DNA of 64,000 nt from Vreelandella jeotgali Hwa (GCF_000334215.1 NZ_AMQY01000001.1:1-64000); one strand, 5' to 3'. Numbered from the stretch's first letter, positions 45,378-54,307 are shown. The notes: generated by a model from the sequence alone, not told the origin. Numbers and translations: made by a program.

Positions 45378-45379
45378 CC

Positions 45380-46438
45380 ATGACCCATTCCCCTTCCCTA
45401 AACCACCGCCTGAACTCCGCGAGCGCCGCCACCGCCGATGTCGGCCGGGCACGCTATGCGAGCCAGTTGGGTCTGCTCGGGTTGGTGCTGCTGGCCAGCA
45501 TGGGCCTGTCGCTCGGCCTCGGCAGCTTCCACACCTCGTTCAGGGAGATACTGCACGCCCTGGCCGCGCCCCAGGACAGCGATATCGCCTTTATCGTCTG
45601 GGAGCTGCGCCTGCCGCGCCTCCTGCTGGCCGTGCTGGTGGGCGCGGCCCTGGCCGTGGCCGGCGCCATCCTCCAGGGCATGGTGCGCAACCCGCTGGCC
45701 TCTCCAGACGTGATCGGCATCACCAGCGGCGCCGCCCTGGCCGCCGTGACCTTCCTGGCGTTGGCCGGCACCACCCTGAGCATCCACTGGCTGCCGGCCG
45801 CCGCGCTGATCGGTGCGCTGATCGCCGCCCTACTGGTGTTCCTGGTGGCCTGGAAGGGCAGCGTCAGCCCTTCGCGCCTGGTGCTGGTCGGCATCGGGCT
45901 CTCCGCCGCCATGGGGGCCCTGACCACGCTGTTGATCGTGATCAGCGACGATGCCGCCGCCATGACCGCCTATGTGTGGCTGACCGGCAGCCTCTACGCC
46001 ACCCAGTGGCAGGACGTGCTGGGCATGCTGCCCTGGCTGCTGGTGGCCCTTCCCCTGTGCCTGGCCCATGCCCGGCACATGGACGCCATGGCGCTGGGCG
46101 ACGCCGTGGCCCAGGGGCTGGGGGTGAACCTGTTGCGCAGCCGGCTGGTGTTGATGGCCTGCAGCGTGGCCCTGGCGGGCGCGGCTGTGGCCTTCGCCGG
46201 AGGGCTCAGCTTCGTGGGCCTGGTCGCGCCGCATATCGCCTCCCGCCTGGTGGGGCGGGGCTTCGCCCGGCTGGTGCCCGCCGCCGCCCTGGTGGGTGCC
46301 CTGATCGTGCTCTACGCCGACCTGCTGGGTCGGGTGGCCTTCCTGCCCAAGGACCTGCCCGCCGGCATTTTCGTCTCGGGGGTGGGCGCGCCCTTCTTCG
46401 TCTATCTGTTGCACCGGACCCGCGACCGCCGTTACTGA
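45380..46438 (+). CDS. FecCD-family iron-siderophore ABC permease (second)
   Basis: A 352-residue permease with RLPRLLLAVLVGAALAVAGA, NPLASPDVIGITSG and GLVAPHIASRLVG. It begins 2 bp after the first permease. The two different subunits form the FecCD/FhuB-like heterodimer. Confidence 0.95.
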   Translation: MTHSPSLNHRLNSASAATADVGRARYASQLGLLGLVLLASMGLSLGLGSFHTSFREILHALAAPQDSDIAFIVWELRLPRLLLAVLVGAALAVAGAILQGMVRNPLASPDVIGITSGAALAAVTFLALAGTTLSIHWLPAAALIGALIAALLVFLVAWKGSVSPSRLVLVGIGLSAAMGALTTLLIVISDDAAAMTAYVWLTGSLYATQWQDVLGMLPWLLVALPLCLAHARHMDAMALGDAVAQGLGVNLLRSRLVLMACSVALAGAAVAFAGGLSFVGLVAPHIASRLVGRGFARLVPAAALVGALIVLYADLLGRVAFLPKDLPAGIFVSGVGAPFFVYLLHRTRDRRY

Positions 46439-46471
46439 ATCGCCGCTCTATTCGTCCATTGCTCTATCATT

Positions 46472-46490
46472 GAAAATGAGAATAGTTTTT
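46472..46490 (+). promoter_or_regulatory. Possible Fur box before the ABC ATPase
   Basis: GAAAATGAGAATAGTTTTT matches the Fur consensus at about 13 of 19 positions, in the 96-bp gap after the second permease. It suggests a second iron-regulated promoter. Confidence 0.4.
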
Positions 46491-46534
46491 CTTACTATTC
46501 TTCGGTTCAGAAACCATGCCAACGAGTCAACTTC

Positions 46535-47380
46535 ATGCCCTCCACACCTGCCAAGCCATCTCGATTGACGGGCCAAGCCCTGCGCGCCGGATACGATTCC
46601 CGACGCGTGCTGGACGGCGTCGATCTGACGGTGACCGAGGGCCAGTTGACGGTGCTGCTCGGCCCCAACGGTAGCGGCAAATCAACATTGCTGAAGACTC
46701 TGGCGCGCACCCTGACGCCCAGCGCCGGGCGGGTTTTTCTCGATGGCCAGGACATCCATCGCCGCAATACACGCGAGGTGGCACAGCGCCTGGGCATCCT
46801 GCCCCAGGGCCCTTCCGCACCAGAGGGACTGACGGTCAGGCAACTGGTCGGGATGGGTCGCTTTCCTCACCAGCGGTTGTGGCGACAGGATGCCGATCAG
46901 GATGCGCGCGCCATCCGCGAGGCGATGGCCTATGCTGATGTCACGGACTTTGCCGAGCGCAGTGTCGACGCGCTCTCCGGTGGACAGCGCCAGCGCTGCT
47001 GGATCGCCATGGTGCTAGCCCAGGAGACCGATCTGATCCTACTCGACGAGCCGACGACCTTTCTCGACCTGAAGGTCCAGGTCGACCTGCTGGAGCTGCT
47101 GGTTCGGCTCGCCCACGACAAGGGACGCACGCTGCTGGTGGTACTGCACGACCTCAACCTGGCTGCGGCCTATGCAGACATTCTGGTAATGATGCGTCAG
47201 GGCCGTATTGAACATAGCGGGCCACCGGACACGGTCTTCACCAGCATCCACCTCAAGCAGGTCTTCGATCTCGATGCGCATGTCATTCGTGATCCGCACA
47301 CCCAGCGCCTGCTCTGTGTGCCCAGCCTGACGGGCACCACGCCGGTTTCCCAGATCGCACCCGGAGTCGCGCATGGCTGA
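46535..47380 (+). CDS. Iron-siderophore ABC transporter ATPase
   Basis: A 281-residue ATPase of the FecE/FepC group: Walker A GPNGSGKST, signature LSGGQRQRC, Walker B LILLDEPTTFLDL and the switch histidine in LLVVLHDLN. It energises the two permeases upstream. It closes the transport set. Confidence 0.95.
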   Translation: MPSTPAKPSRLTGQALRAGYDSRRVLDGVDLTVTEGQLTVLLGPNGSGKSTLLKTLARTLTPSAGRVFLDGQDIHRRNTREVAQRLGILPQGPSAPEGLTVRQLVGMGRFPHQRLWRQDADQDARAIREAMAYADVTDFAERSVDALSGGQRQRCWIAMVLAQETDLILLDEPTTFLDLKVQVDLLELLVRLAHDKGRTLLVVLHDLNLAAAYADILVMMRQGRIEHSGPPDTVFTSIHLKQVFDLDAHVIRDPHTQRLLCVPSLTGTTPVSQIAPGVAHG

Positions 47381-47412
47381 CTCCAGACCTTCTCACGCAT
47401 GATGAATCGACG

Positions 47413-48333
47413 ATGACCGCTATTCCCAGACAGTTCTGTGCCATCGAAAGCGCCGAGATCGGCGACCCGCTGGTGGGCACTGCCGCGCATGCCACACGCA
47501 ACCTGCTGGTCAGCTGGCCGCGCGCCAAGTGGTTGCGCAACCTGCGCCAGGCCAGCGATATGCCGGAAGCGGTACTCGACCTGCTCGGCGCCATCGCCGT
47601 CGACGGCCGCCGGGTCAACCTGATTCACCGCCAGGAGCAGCCCAGCCACCATCATCGGCTGGTGCTGATGCCGGAGTGTCGAGCGTACGACGTGGCGAGG
47701 GAAGAGCTGGCCGAGCTGCTGCACGCCTTCATCAAGGGAAGGTCGCTGGAACGCTGGCGGACCGGCAGCATCGACGGGTCGATGATCCTGTGCTGCACCC
47801 ACGGCAAGAAGGACAAGTGCTGCGCCAAGTTCGGTTACCGCAGCTATAAGGCTCTTGCCTGTGCGGCGCAGCAGCATGCTCACCCGTTCGATGTTTGGGA
47901 GAGTTCTCACCTGGGCGGCTGTCGGCTCGCCGCCAGCGTCATGGTCTTCCCGGCGCTACGCAAGTACGGCCGTCTCGCCGCCGACGATGTCCCGCGCCTG
48001 TTGCAGGCCGAGGCCGAGGATCGTCCCTACCTGCCCTGCTACCGCGGCGACTCGACGCTGACACCGCCCGAGCAATGCGCACAGGTAGCGGCGCTTCAGT
48101 GGCTCGCGGCCCGCGGCAACAACGCTCGGGTTTGGGTCGAGGACGCACTGACCGATGACGATGGCAACGGCTCTCGCCTGCGGCTGCCGGCCCGCTGGCA
48201 GGCCGGCGATCAGCAAGGCCGATTGGTGGTGAACTGCCTTAAGAGCGAGCTGATCCGCCACGACACCTGTGCCGACTACCAGCGCGACGGCGCCCAGCCA
48301 AGCCGTGTCTGGCGCGCCATTCAAATCGACTGA
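47413..48333 (+). CDS. Sucrase/ferredoxin-like protein (possible siderophore-iron reductase)
   Basis: A 306-residue protein of the Suc/Fer-like thioredoxin-fold family with the cysteine cluster CCTHGKKDKCCAKFG and a later ESSHLGGCRLAAS segment, which together may hold a 2Fe-2S centre. Located right after siderophore import genes, it could reduce ferric siderophore in the cytoplasm as FhuF or other ferredoxin-like reductases do; this role is inferred. Its stop codon coincides with the junction to transposase debris. Confidence 0.8.
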   Translation: MTAIPRQFCAIESAEIGDPLVGTAAHATRNLLVSWPRAKWLRNLRQASDMPEAVLDLLGAIAVDGRRVNLIHRQEQPSHHHRLVLMPECRAYDVAREELAELLHAFIKGRSLERWRTGSIDGSMILCCTHGKKDKCCAKFGYRSYKALACAAQQHAHPFDVWESSHLGGCRLAASVMVFPALRKYGRLAADDVPRLLQAEAEDRPYLPCYRGDSTLTPPEQCAQVAALQWLAARGNNARVWVEDALTDDDGNGSRLRLPARWQAGDQQGRLVVNCLKSELIRHDTCADYQRDGAQPSRVWRAIQID

Positions 48334-48524
48334 TGTTCGCGCTGATCTGCTTCCTCGCGCTGGTACTTTACCGCGTGCTGTGGATGCGGCTGAAGGCCAG
48401 TGATCACCCATTGTCGCCGACGCGGGCGCTCGAGATTGCCCGCAAGATCCAGTTCCACCAAGTCCTGCTTCACCGTTGCGAGACGGCGATTGGCCTACCG
48501 GCACCTACCGCATCCCGCTTGTAG
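48333..48524 (+). pseudogene. Transposase C-terminal remnant (IS4/IS1634-like)
   Basis: Encodes FALICFLALVLYRVLWMRLK and ALEIARKIQFHQV, a pattern seen at the C-terminus of IS1634/IS4-type transposases. The junction with the upstream gene lies at its start. No ends or other parts remain. Confidence 0.65.
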
Positions 48525-48546
48525 TGCCAATTTTGAAGGTGACACC

Positions 48547-48816
48547 ATGGCAAGGTACGCAACATCGATGCAGAAAACCCGTACCCGCTACTCCCAGGCT
48601 TACAAGGGTGAAGCTCTCGCACTTGCTGACCTAATTGGTATCAGCACTGCCGCTCGCAATCTTGGCCTGCATCCCAGCCAGCTTTACCAATGGCGCAGCA
48701 AAGATAAGCAAAAACAAAGCATCTCTGAACGGGAGCAAGCCCTGGCCGACGAAAATGTTCGGCTGAAGCGTCAGTTGGTTGAGAAGTCAGAGGAGCTTCA
48801 CCAAATGATCGCTTAA
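48547..48816 (+). CDS. IS3-type OrfA remnant
   Basis: An 89-residue protein with a helix-turn-helix (ALADLIGISTAARNLGLHPS, LYQWRSKDKQKQ) and a C-terminal heptad region (ENVRLKRQLVEKSEELHQ). OrfB is absent downstream, so it is an orphan of a lost IS3-family element. Confidence 0.7.
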   Translation: MARYATSMQKTRTRYSQAYKGEALALADLIGISTAARNLGLHPSQLYQWRSKDKQKQSISEREQALADENVRLKRQLVEKSEELHQMIA

Positions 48817-48948
48817 GCTGGTGTCCACTAATGCTGGGTAAGATCGGTTCGCTGTTTTTGCACGGCTACGCAAGTGGCTGCCAGATAACGGCTCTTTTGA
48901 TCCCGCTTAGCCCCTCGAACGATGCTATTCCCATCGAAATAGACCTTT

Positions 48949-49902
48949 CTACGTGTATGGTCCCGGGAAGTAGTGGACAGGATCATCATAAAATCTGTCA
49001 GGGACATCCTGCCACTGTTGCAGGATGAACCCAACGGGTGTTTTTCCCTTGAGCGAGCGTAAGGGACGGGCGCTATTGTAGGCCCATAAATAATCCTGCA
49101 AATGTTCGCTCAGCTCATGGCAAGTGGCGTAATGGAAGCTACGGACAGTGGCATCCTTGAGGGTGCGGTTCATACGCTCCACCTGTCCGTTGGTCCAGGG
49201 GTGAAACGGTCGAGTCAAGCGATGCTGAATGCCATGCCGGTAACACACAACATCGAACAAGTGGGGCTTATACGACTCGGTGCCTTGCCGCTTGGCGAAC
49301 TGGGGCCCGCTATCCGTCAGCACGGTATGAACCCGATAAGGCAGCTGTTGCAGGGTGTCTTCAAGAAACTCGGCTGCCTGCTTTCGCTGCGCCTTGCGGT
49401 AGAGTCGGGCATGGACAAACTTGGCTGTTCTGTCGACAGCAACGAACAAATGGGCCTTACCTTCCCCGGTACGGATACTACAAATATCCATATGCAGGTA
49501 GCCGATTGGATACGGCTTGAAGGAGGCTTGGCTCTGCTGCTTGTTAGCCGATGTGCGCGGCAATTGGCTGATGCCATGACGTTGGTACAGCCGGTGCAGA
49601 CTTGAACGCGTTAAGTGAGGGATAAAGCGCTGAAGGGCAAAACAGCAGTCATCCAACGGCAGCCAGGTCGTGCGCCGAAACGTAACAGCTGCCGCTTCCT
49701 CAAGCTCGGATAAGGCGGTAGAGCGGGGTTGCTTTGGCCCCATGCGCCTATCGCTGACATGTGTGCGCTTCCGCCATTTTCGTACGGTTTTGGGGTTGAG
49801 ATTATAGCGTCGACTCAGTGTTGCGACCGAAGCTGTCGATCGCTGTATGTCTTCTCGGATAGCGTGCGTGGTCTTGGCGCGTTGATGAAGTACCTGAGCC
49901 AT
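48949..49902 (-). CDS. IS481-family transposase (second type)
   Basis: A 317-residue transposase: helix-turn-helix LSRRYNLNPKTVRKWRKR, then DDE core GYLHMDICSIR (D), VLTDSGPQF (D) and NGQVERMNRTLKD (E), and the C-terminal SLKGKTPVGFI. It appears intact. Confidence 0.93.
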   Translation of the reverse strand: MAQVLHQRAKTTHAIREDIQRSTASVATLSRRYNLNPKTVRKWRKRTHVSDRRMGPKQPRSTALSELEEAAAVTFRRTTWLPLDDCCFALQRFIPHLTRSSLHRLYQRHGISQLPRTSANKQQSQASFKPYPIGYLHMDICSIRTGEGKAHLFVAVDRTAKFVHARLYRKAQRKQAAEFLEDTLQQLPYRVHTVLTDSGPQFAKRQGTESYKPHLFDVVCYRHGIQHRLTRPFHPWTNGQVERMNRTLKDATVRSFHYATCHELSEHLQDYLWAYNSARPLRSLKGKTPVGFILQQWQDVPDRFYDDPVHYFPGPYT

Positions 49903-49963
49903 GGATCCTCCTCCGACAGCGGTTCATACCATAAACCACTACACTCCGGGACCATACACGTAG
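48949..49963 (-). mobile_element. IS481-family element of a second type (about 1.0 kb)
   Basis: Perfect 18-bp inverted ends CTACGTGTATGGTCCCGG occur at 48949-48966 and 49946-49963 around one transposase gene. The core with TGT ends is 48954-49958. No target duplication is clear. It differs in sequence from the IS481 copies at 12.5 and 57.6 kb. Confidence 0.85.
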
Positions 49964-49989
49964 GCAACTATTGTTGTGAGCATCTGAAT

Positions 49990-50090
49990 TCAACCAATAA
50001 GCGCAGCACCTGCGGTATCCAGGGCTCCTGAGTATTCCCCCAGGAACACCTGTGCCGGTGTCCGGTAGCCGAGTGTTTCCCGGACAGTCT
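49990..50090 (-). pseudogene. IS30-family transposase C-terminal remnant
   Basis: Minus strand encodes RETLGYRTPAQVFLGEYSGA then LDTAGAALIG and stop, the end of an IS30-type transposase. Sequence from 50091 to 50424 looks like further decayed debris; I find no gene there. Confidence 0.7.
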
Positions 50091-50424
50091 GCATCGTGCA
50101 CAGGAGTTCTGAACAATTTCGAGGATCGTGCAGAGGTCTGCTGACACGTTTCGTTAACAAATCCGCTGCACACCGGATGCCTCACCCGATGAGCTAGCGC
50201 AATCGTCTCCCGATAATGATCACTGGGCAAACTCGTCGTGCAAACGTTCCAGAGACTCCGGGACTCGCTTCCCATAGGTTGCCAGCGCAAGCAGAACGGC
50301 GCGCCCGTCCGAAGGACTGCCGGGATGGTTTCTGACAGGCAGGCAAGAAGTGCGAATCCCTCTCACCCGCCTATTAATGACCTGGATCATTTTTTTGCCG
50401 CCGGGAAGTACCTAGACTCCATAG

Positions 50425-50471
50425 GCACAACATATGGTGTTTTTGTTTATGCTTGATACCATATATAGAAA
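50425..50471 (+). promoter_or_regulatory. Tandem NrdR boxes upstream of nrdD
   Basis: Box 1 at 50425-50440 (GCACAACATATGGTGT) matches the NrdR consensus at about 13 of 16 positions. Box 2 at 50456-50471 (ATACCATATATAGAAA) matches about 10. Their starts are 31 bp apart, three helical turns, the hallmark spacing of NrdR sites. NrdR-dATP would repress the operon. Confidence 0.75.
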
Positions 50472-50494
50472 TACGGTCAGTGAAGGTGTGCTCC

Positions 50495-52219
50495 ATGGAA
50501 AGCCCGCAGCCTGGTACCGTCGGGGTGGCATCGACGATCAATGAATATCTGCAGCGCGCCGACTGGCGCGTCAATGCCAACGCCAATCAGGGCTATTCCC
50601 TGGGCGGGCTGATTCTCAACGCCTCGGGCAAGCTGATCGCCAACTACTGGCTGGACGAGGTCTACCCCACCGCGGTGGGCGACGCCCATCGCGAGGGCGA
50701 CCTGCATATCCACGATCTGGATATGCTCAGCGGCTACTGCGCCGGCTGGTCGCTGCGCACCCTGCTGACCGAAGGCTTCAATGGCGTGCCGGGCCGGGCA
50801 GAGAGCGCGCCGCCCCGGCACCTTTCCAGTGCCCTGGGGCAGATGGTCAATTTCCTCGGCACCTTGCAGAATGAGTGGGCCGGCGCCCAGGCGTTCAGCT
50901 CTTTCGACACCTACCTGGCCCCTTTCGTGCGCCTCGACCGGCTCGACTACCCGGCAGTGAAGCAGGCGGTGCAGGAGTTCATCTACAACCTCAACGTGCC
51001 CTCGCGCTGGGGCAGCCAGACGCCGTTCACCAATCTGACCTTCGACTGGGTTTGCCCGGCGGACCTGCGCGACCAGGTGCCGGTCATCGGCGGCCAGGAG
51101 CAACCCTTCACCTACGGCGAGCTGCAGGCCGAGATGGACCTGCTCAACCGCGCCTATCTGGAGGTCATGGAGGCGGGCGACTGCCGCGGTCGGACGTTCA
51201 CCTTTCCGATCCCCACCTACAACATCACGCACGACTTCGACTGGCACAGCGACAACGCCGAGCGGCTCTTTGCGCTAACCGCCAAGTACGGCCTGCCGTA
51301 CTTCCAGAACTTCCTCAACTCGGACCTGGAGCCGCACATGGTGCGTTCCATGTGCTGCCGGCTGCAGCTGGATCTCAGCGAGCTGCTCAAGCGCGGCAAC
51401 GGCCTGTTCGGCAGCGCCGAGCAGACCGGCTCGCTGGGCGTGGTGACGATCAACTGCGCACGCCTGGGCCACCGCTTTGCCGGTGACCGGGCGGGGCTCT
51501 ATGCCGAGCTGGACCGGCTGCTCGAGCTGGGCCGTGACAGCCTGGAGATCAAGCGCGAATGCATCCAGCAGTGGATGGACGGCGGCCTTTATCCCTACAG
51601 CCAACGCTACCTGGGCACGCTGCACAATCATTTCTCGACCCTGGGGGTAAACGGCCTCAACGAGATGGCGCGCAATATCAGCGACGATTACTACGATATC
51701 GCCGACCCTGAGGGACAGCAGCTGGCGGTCGAGGTGTTGGAGCATGTGCGTGAGCGGATGCGTGAGTTCCAGGAGAGCACCGGTCACCTCTACAACCTGG
51801 AGGCAACCCCGGCCGAGGGGACCACCTACCGTTTCGCCAAGGAGGACGCCAAGCGCTTTCCCGGTATTCTGCAGGCCGGGACGGCCCAGGCGCCTTACTA
51901 CACCAACTCCAGCCAGCTGCCGGTAGGCCATACCGACGATCCCTTCGAGGCGCTGATCCACCAGGATCCGCTGCAGACGCGCTATACCGGCGGCACCGTG
52001 CTGCATCTCTACATGCGCGAGCGGCTCTCTTCGGCCAGCGCCTGCAGGAAGCTGGTCCACACCGCTCTATCGAGCTTTCACCTCCCCTATCTCACCGTGA
52101 CGCCGACCTTCTCGATCTGTCCGGTGCACGGCTATCTGGCCGGCGAACACGAGTTCTGCCCGAAGTGCGACGACGCCCTTCTGGCACAGCGCGCCTCCCA
52201 GGCCGATACCCCGGCCTGA
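50495..52219 (+). CDS. nrdD: Anaerobic ribonucleoside-triphosphate reductase, main part (lacks ATP cone and glycyl-radical end)
   Basis: A 574-residue class III RNR body. It begins near the barrel (STINEYLQRADWRVNANANQ) with no N-terminal ATP-cone. The catalytic region is present (REGDLHIHDLDMLSGYCAGW; the thiyl-radical segment RSMCCRLQLD), as are the zinc-site Cys/His residues near the end (CPVHGYL, FCPKCDD). It stops there; the glycyl-radical motif is in the next gene. The start at 50495 (MESPQP) has GAAGGT 8 nt upstream and lies just after the NrdR boxes; an in-frame ATG at 50453 falls in the promoter. The start next to its own regulatory boxes argues that the short N-terminus is native. 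Confidence 0.9.
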   Translation: MESPQPGTVGVASTINEYLQRADWRVNANANQGYSLGGLILNASGKLIANYWLDEVYPTAVGDAHREGDLHIHDLDMLSGYCAGWSLRTLLTEGFNGVPGRAESAPPRHLSSALGQMVNFLGTLQNEWAGAQAFSSFDTYLAPFVRLDRLDYPAVKQAVQEFIYNLNVPSRWGSQTPFTNLTFDWVCPADLRDQVPVIGGQEQPFTYGELQAEMDLLNRAYLEVMEAGDCRGRTFTFPIPTYNITHDFDWHSDNAERLFALTAKYGLPYFQNFLNSDLEPHMVRSMCCRLQLDLSELLKRGNGLFGSAEQTGSLGVVTINCARLGHRFAGDRAGLYAELDRLLELGRDSLEIKRECIQQWMDGGLYPYSQRYLGTLHNHFSTLGVNGLNEMARNISDDYYDIADPEGQQLAVEVLEHVRERMREFQESTGHLYNLEATPAEGTTYRFAKEDAKRFPGILQAGTAQAPYYTNSSQLPVGHTDDPFEALIHQDPLQTRYTGGTVLHLYMRERLSSASACRKLVHTALSSFHLPYLTVTPTFSICPVHGYLAGEHEFCPKCDDALLAQRASQADTPA

Positions 52220-52267
52220 GGCATTGCCGACCCGTGAACGGGTCATCATCGTAAAGAGGAGCTTTTC

Positions 52268-52429
52268 ATGAACCACTCCACCGAAACCCTGCCCACCGAA
52301 CAGCGTCAGCGCTGCGAAATCTGGACTCGGGTGATGGGCTATCACCGCCCGGTCAGCCAGTTCAACCACGGCAAGCAGTCCGAACACTACGAGCGCTGCC
52401 ACTTCCGGGAGCACGCCACCACCCGTTAA
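52268..52429 (+). CDS. Separate glycyl-radical domain of class III RNR
   Basis: A 53-residue protein, missed by length cut-offs: it contains CEIWTRVMGYHRPVSQFNHG, where RVMGYHRP is the glycyl-radical site of NrdD (Gly-580 region in phage T4). The ATG has AGAGGAG 6 nt upstream and lies 48 bp after the nrdD stop. It must pair with the NrdD body to form an active enzyme, in the manner of the YfiD spare part of pyruvate formate-lyase. The frame cannot be joined to nrdD by a single shift because a full intergenic region with its own ribosome site lies between. Confidence 0.9.
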   Translation: MNHSTETLPTEQRQRCEIWTRVMGYHRPVSQFNHGKQSEHYERCHFREHATTR

Positions 52430-52479
52430 ACCCACCACCACGCCGGACGCCTGCGGGCGTCCGGTCGGAATTTGCCGCT

Positions 52480-53214
52480 ATGTCCCCCATTGAATCCCGT
52501 CGGCCGCAGTTGCCTGTGGCCGGCCTGACACCCATGACCACCCTGGACTATCCCGACCACCTCGCCTGCGTGGTCTTCCTGCAGGGCTGCCCCTTGCGCT
52601 GCGGCTACTGTCATAACCCGCAGATGCTCGAACCGAGAAAGGCCAAGCCCGATGAGTGGGCGGAGATCGAGGCCTTCCTTGACAGGCGCCGTGGCTTGCT
52701 GGAAGGCGTCGTGTTCAGCGGCGGCGAGCCTATGCTGCATGCTGATTTGCCGCTGGCCGCCGCGCGGGTTCGCGCCCTGGGCTTCAGGGTCGGGTTGCAC
52801 ACTGCCGGCGTTTATCCCCGGCGCCTGAAGGCGCTGCTGCCCTGGCTCGACTGGGTGGGGCTGGACGTGAAGGGTAGCGCCGAAAACTTCGACGTCATTG
52901 TCGGCCGACGCGGTATGGCTGCTGCCCATCGGGAGAGTCTGGCCCAGCTACTGGCCAGCGATGTCGCCTTCGAGTGCCGCACGACCGTCCACTGGCGCGA
53001 CTGGACCCTGGCATCGCTACGCGATTTGGCCCTATCGCTGTCGGCGCAGGGAGTGACGCATTATGCTATCCAGATGGCACGCCCTCAGCAGTGTCTGGAA
53101 GAAGCCTACACTCAACCGGTGACAACGGCCCCGACGACTGCCGAGCTGCACGATCTCGTGCATCGCCTGCAGCCTGCCTTTCAACACCTGGAGCTGCGCG
53201 AAAGAGTGGTTTAG
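52480..53214 (+). CDS. nrdG: Anaerobic RNR-activating radical SAM enzyme
   Basis: A 244-residue activase that makes the glycyl radical using S-adenosylmethionine. The 4Fe-4S motif is GCPLRCGYCHN, and FSGGEPMLH and GLDVKG are the further family motifs. It follows the glycyl-radical gene by 50 bp. A diverged copy of its last about 98 codons lies at 54548-54887. Confidence 0.93.
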   Translation: MSPIESRRPQLPVAGLTPMTTLDYPDHLACVVFLQGCPLRCGYCHNPQMLEPRKAKPDEWAEIEAFLDRRRGLLEGVVFSGGEPMLHADLPLAAARVRALGFRVGLHTAGVYPRRLKALLPWLDWVGLDVKGSAENFDVIVGRRGMAAAHRESLAQLLASDVAFECRTTVHWRDWTLASLRDLALSLSAQGVTHYAIQMARPQQCLEEAYTQPVTTAPTTAELHDLVHRLQPAFQHLELRERVV

Positions 53215-53353
53215 TTCGGTTGCGGAGCCTCTTTCGACGCCTGCTCGCCGTTACTGTCATTTTCAGCAAGTGGCTGATCGTCTCCACCACGGATCGCTGG
53301 GACAGCAGCGCCGAGAAAATGCTGGAAAACCAGGCTCTGATCCTGGTCGTCCC

Positions 53354-53866
53354 TCATGTCAGGATTTTTTTGAGCTTCTGCAAGGCCCTGTTCCGCTGCG
53401 CCCGGAAGAACCACTTGATGGCTTGAGTGTAGTTCTGGGGAACGCCCCTGCCTTCGCCATATAACAAGCCGAGACCGAATTGCGCCTCGATAATGCCCTG
53501 TTCCGCGGCCTGGCGAGTCCATTCAGCGGCTTGAGTATCGTCCTGGGGAACACCCTCGCCTTTGAGGTACATGACGCCCAGATTGTGCTGCGCGGAGGCA
53601 AGGCCCTGTTCCGCGGCTTGGCGGAACCACTCAGCAGCTTTAGTGGTGTTCCGAGGAAAAACGCCCCTGCCGTTGAGGTACATGGCGCCAAAATTGTTCT
53701 GCGCTTGGGCATCGCCTTGTTCAGCGCGGTGTTTAGTATCGCTCTGACTGAGGTCGTCGAACCCGTTAACGCCAGTAAGCGAACGGGCGTAGATCACCAA
53801 TACCACCCCTGCGATCACGGGGCTGACACACAGCAGGGCCCGTAACACGGTATCCAGCTCCATCAT
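53354..53866 (-). CDS. Membrane-anchored SEL1-repeat protein
   Basis: A 170-residue protein with an N-terminal membrane segment (TVLRALLCVSPVIAGVVLVI) and three SEL1-like repeats: AQAQNNFGAMYLNGRGVFPR, SAQHNLGVMYLKGEGVPQDD, EAQFGLGLLYGEGRGVPQN. Such repeats mediate protein contacts. It is convergent with nrdG and probably not part of that operon. Confidence 0.85.
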   Translation of the reverse strand: MMELDTVLRALLCVSPVIAGVVLVIYARSLTGVNGFDDLSQSDTKHRAEQGDAQAQNNFGAMYLNGRGVFPRNTTKAAEWFRQAAEQGLASAQHNLGVMYLKGEGVPQDDTQAAEWTRQAAEQGIIEAQFGLGLLYGEGRGVPQNYTQAIKWFFRAQRNRALQKLKKILT

Positions 53867-54073
53867 GCCTCCTTGCCCGCCTGGTGGAGTCTTCCCAGGA
53901 GAGCCATTTCCCCGGTGCTTTGTTTTCCTTGGCCGCTGCGTGTCAGGGGTCTGGGCGGCGTCGTTCGCTCTGGCAGTGTCTCCGTACGCTATTTACACCC
54001 CTTAGTCTGCTAAACCGTGGCGCAGGCGCACGGCAATGTGGAGTGGCCTTATGTGTCAACCTGAGTTCAGGGT

Positions 54074-54307
54074 TTAACACCCTCCTCCATTGCCACCACC
54101 TGCGCCACCACCACAACCACCTGCACCGCCGGCACCTGCGCTGCCGACACCCACACCTACGCCGCCAGCACCTGTGGTAACAGCACCCGTGCCTCCGCCA
54201 TTTTTACTGCCACCACCTTTACTACTTTTATTGGGGAGGTGGTTTAGGTCGTAAAGGAAACAAGAAAAAACAATCAATAAGAATATTACTAATAAAATAA
54301 TTTTCAT
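54074..54307 (-). CDS. Glycine-rich small membrane or lipoprotein
   Basis: A 77-residue protein. The hydrophobic start MKIILLVIFLLIVFSCF may be a lipoprotein signal with Cys-16; a Gly/Ser/Ala-rich tail follows, containing few bulky residues and ending GGGC. Regional GC drops over the N-terminal part. Not recognised; a structural or surface-exposed peptide is possible. Confidence 0.5.
   Translation of the reverse strand: MKIILLVIFLLIVFSCFLYDLNHLPNKSSKGGGSKNGGGTGAVTTGAGGVGVGVGSAGAGGAGGCGGGAGGGNGGGC

Noticed and set aside
50238..50456. Short ORF upstream of nrdD
   Set aside because: Falls in IS30 debris and the NrdR box region; no family resemblance.
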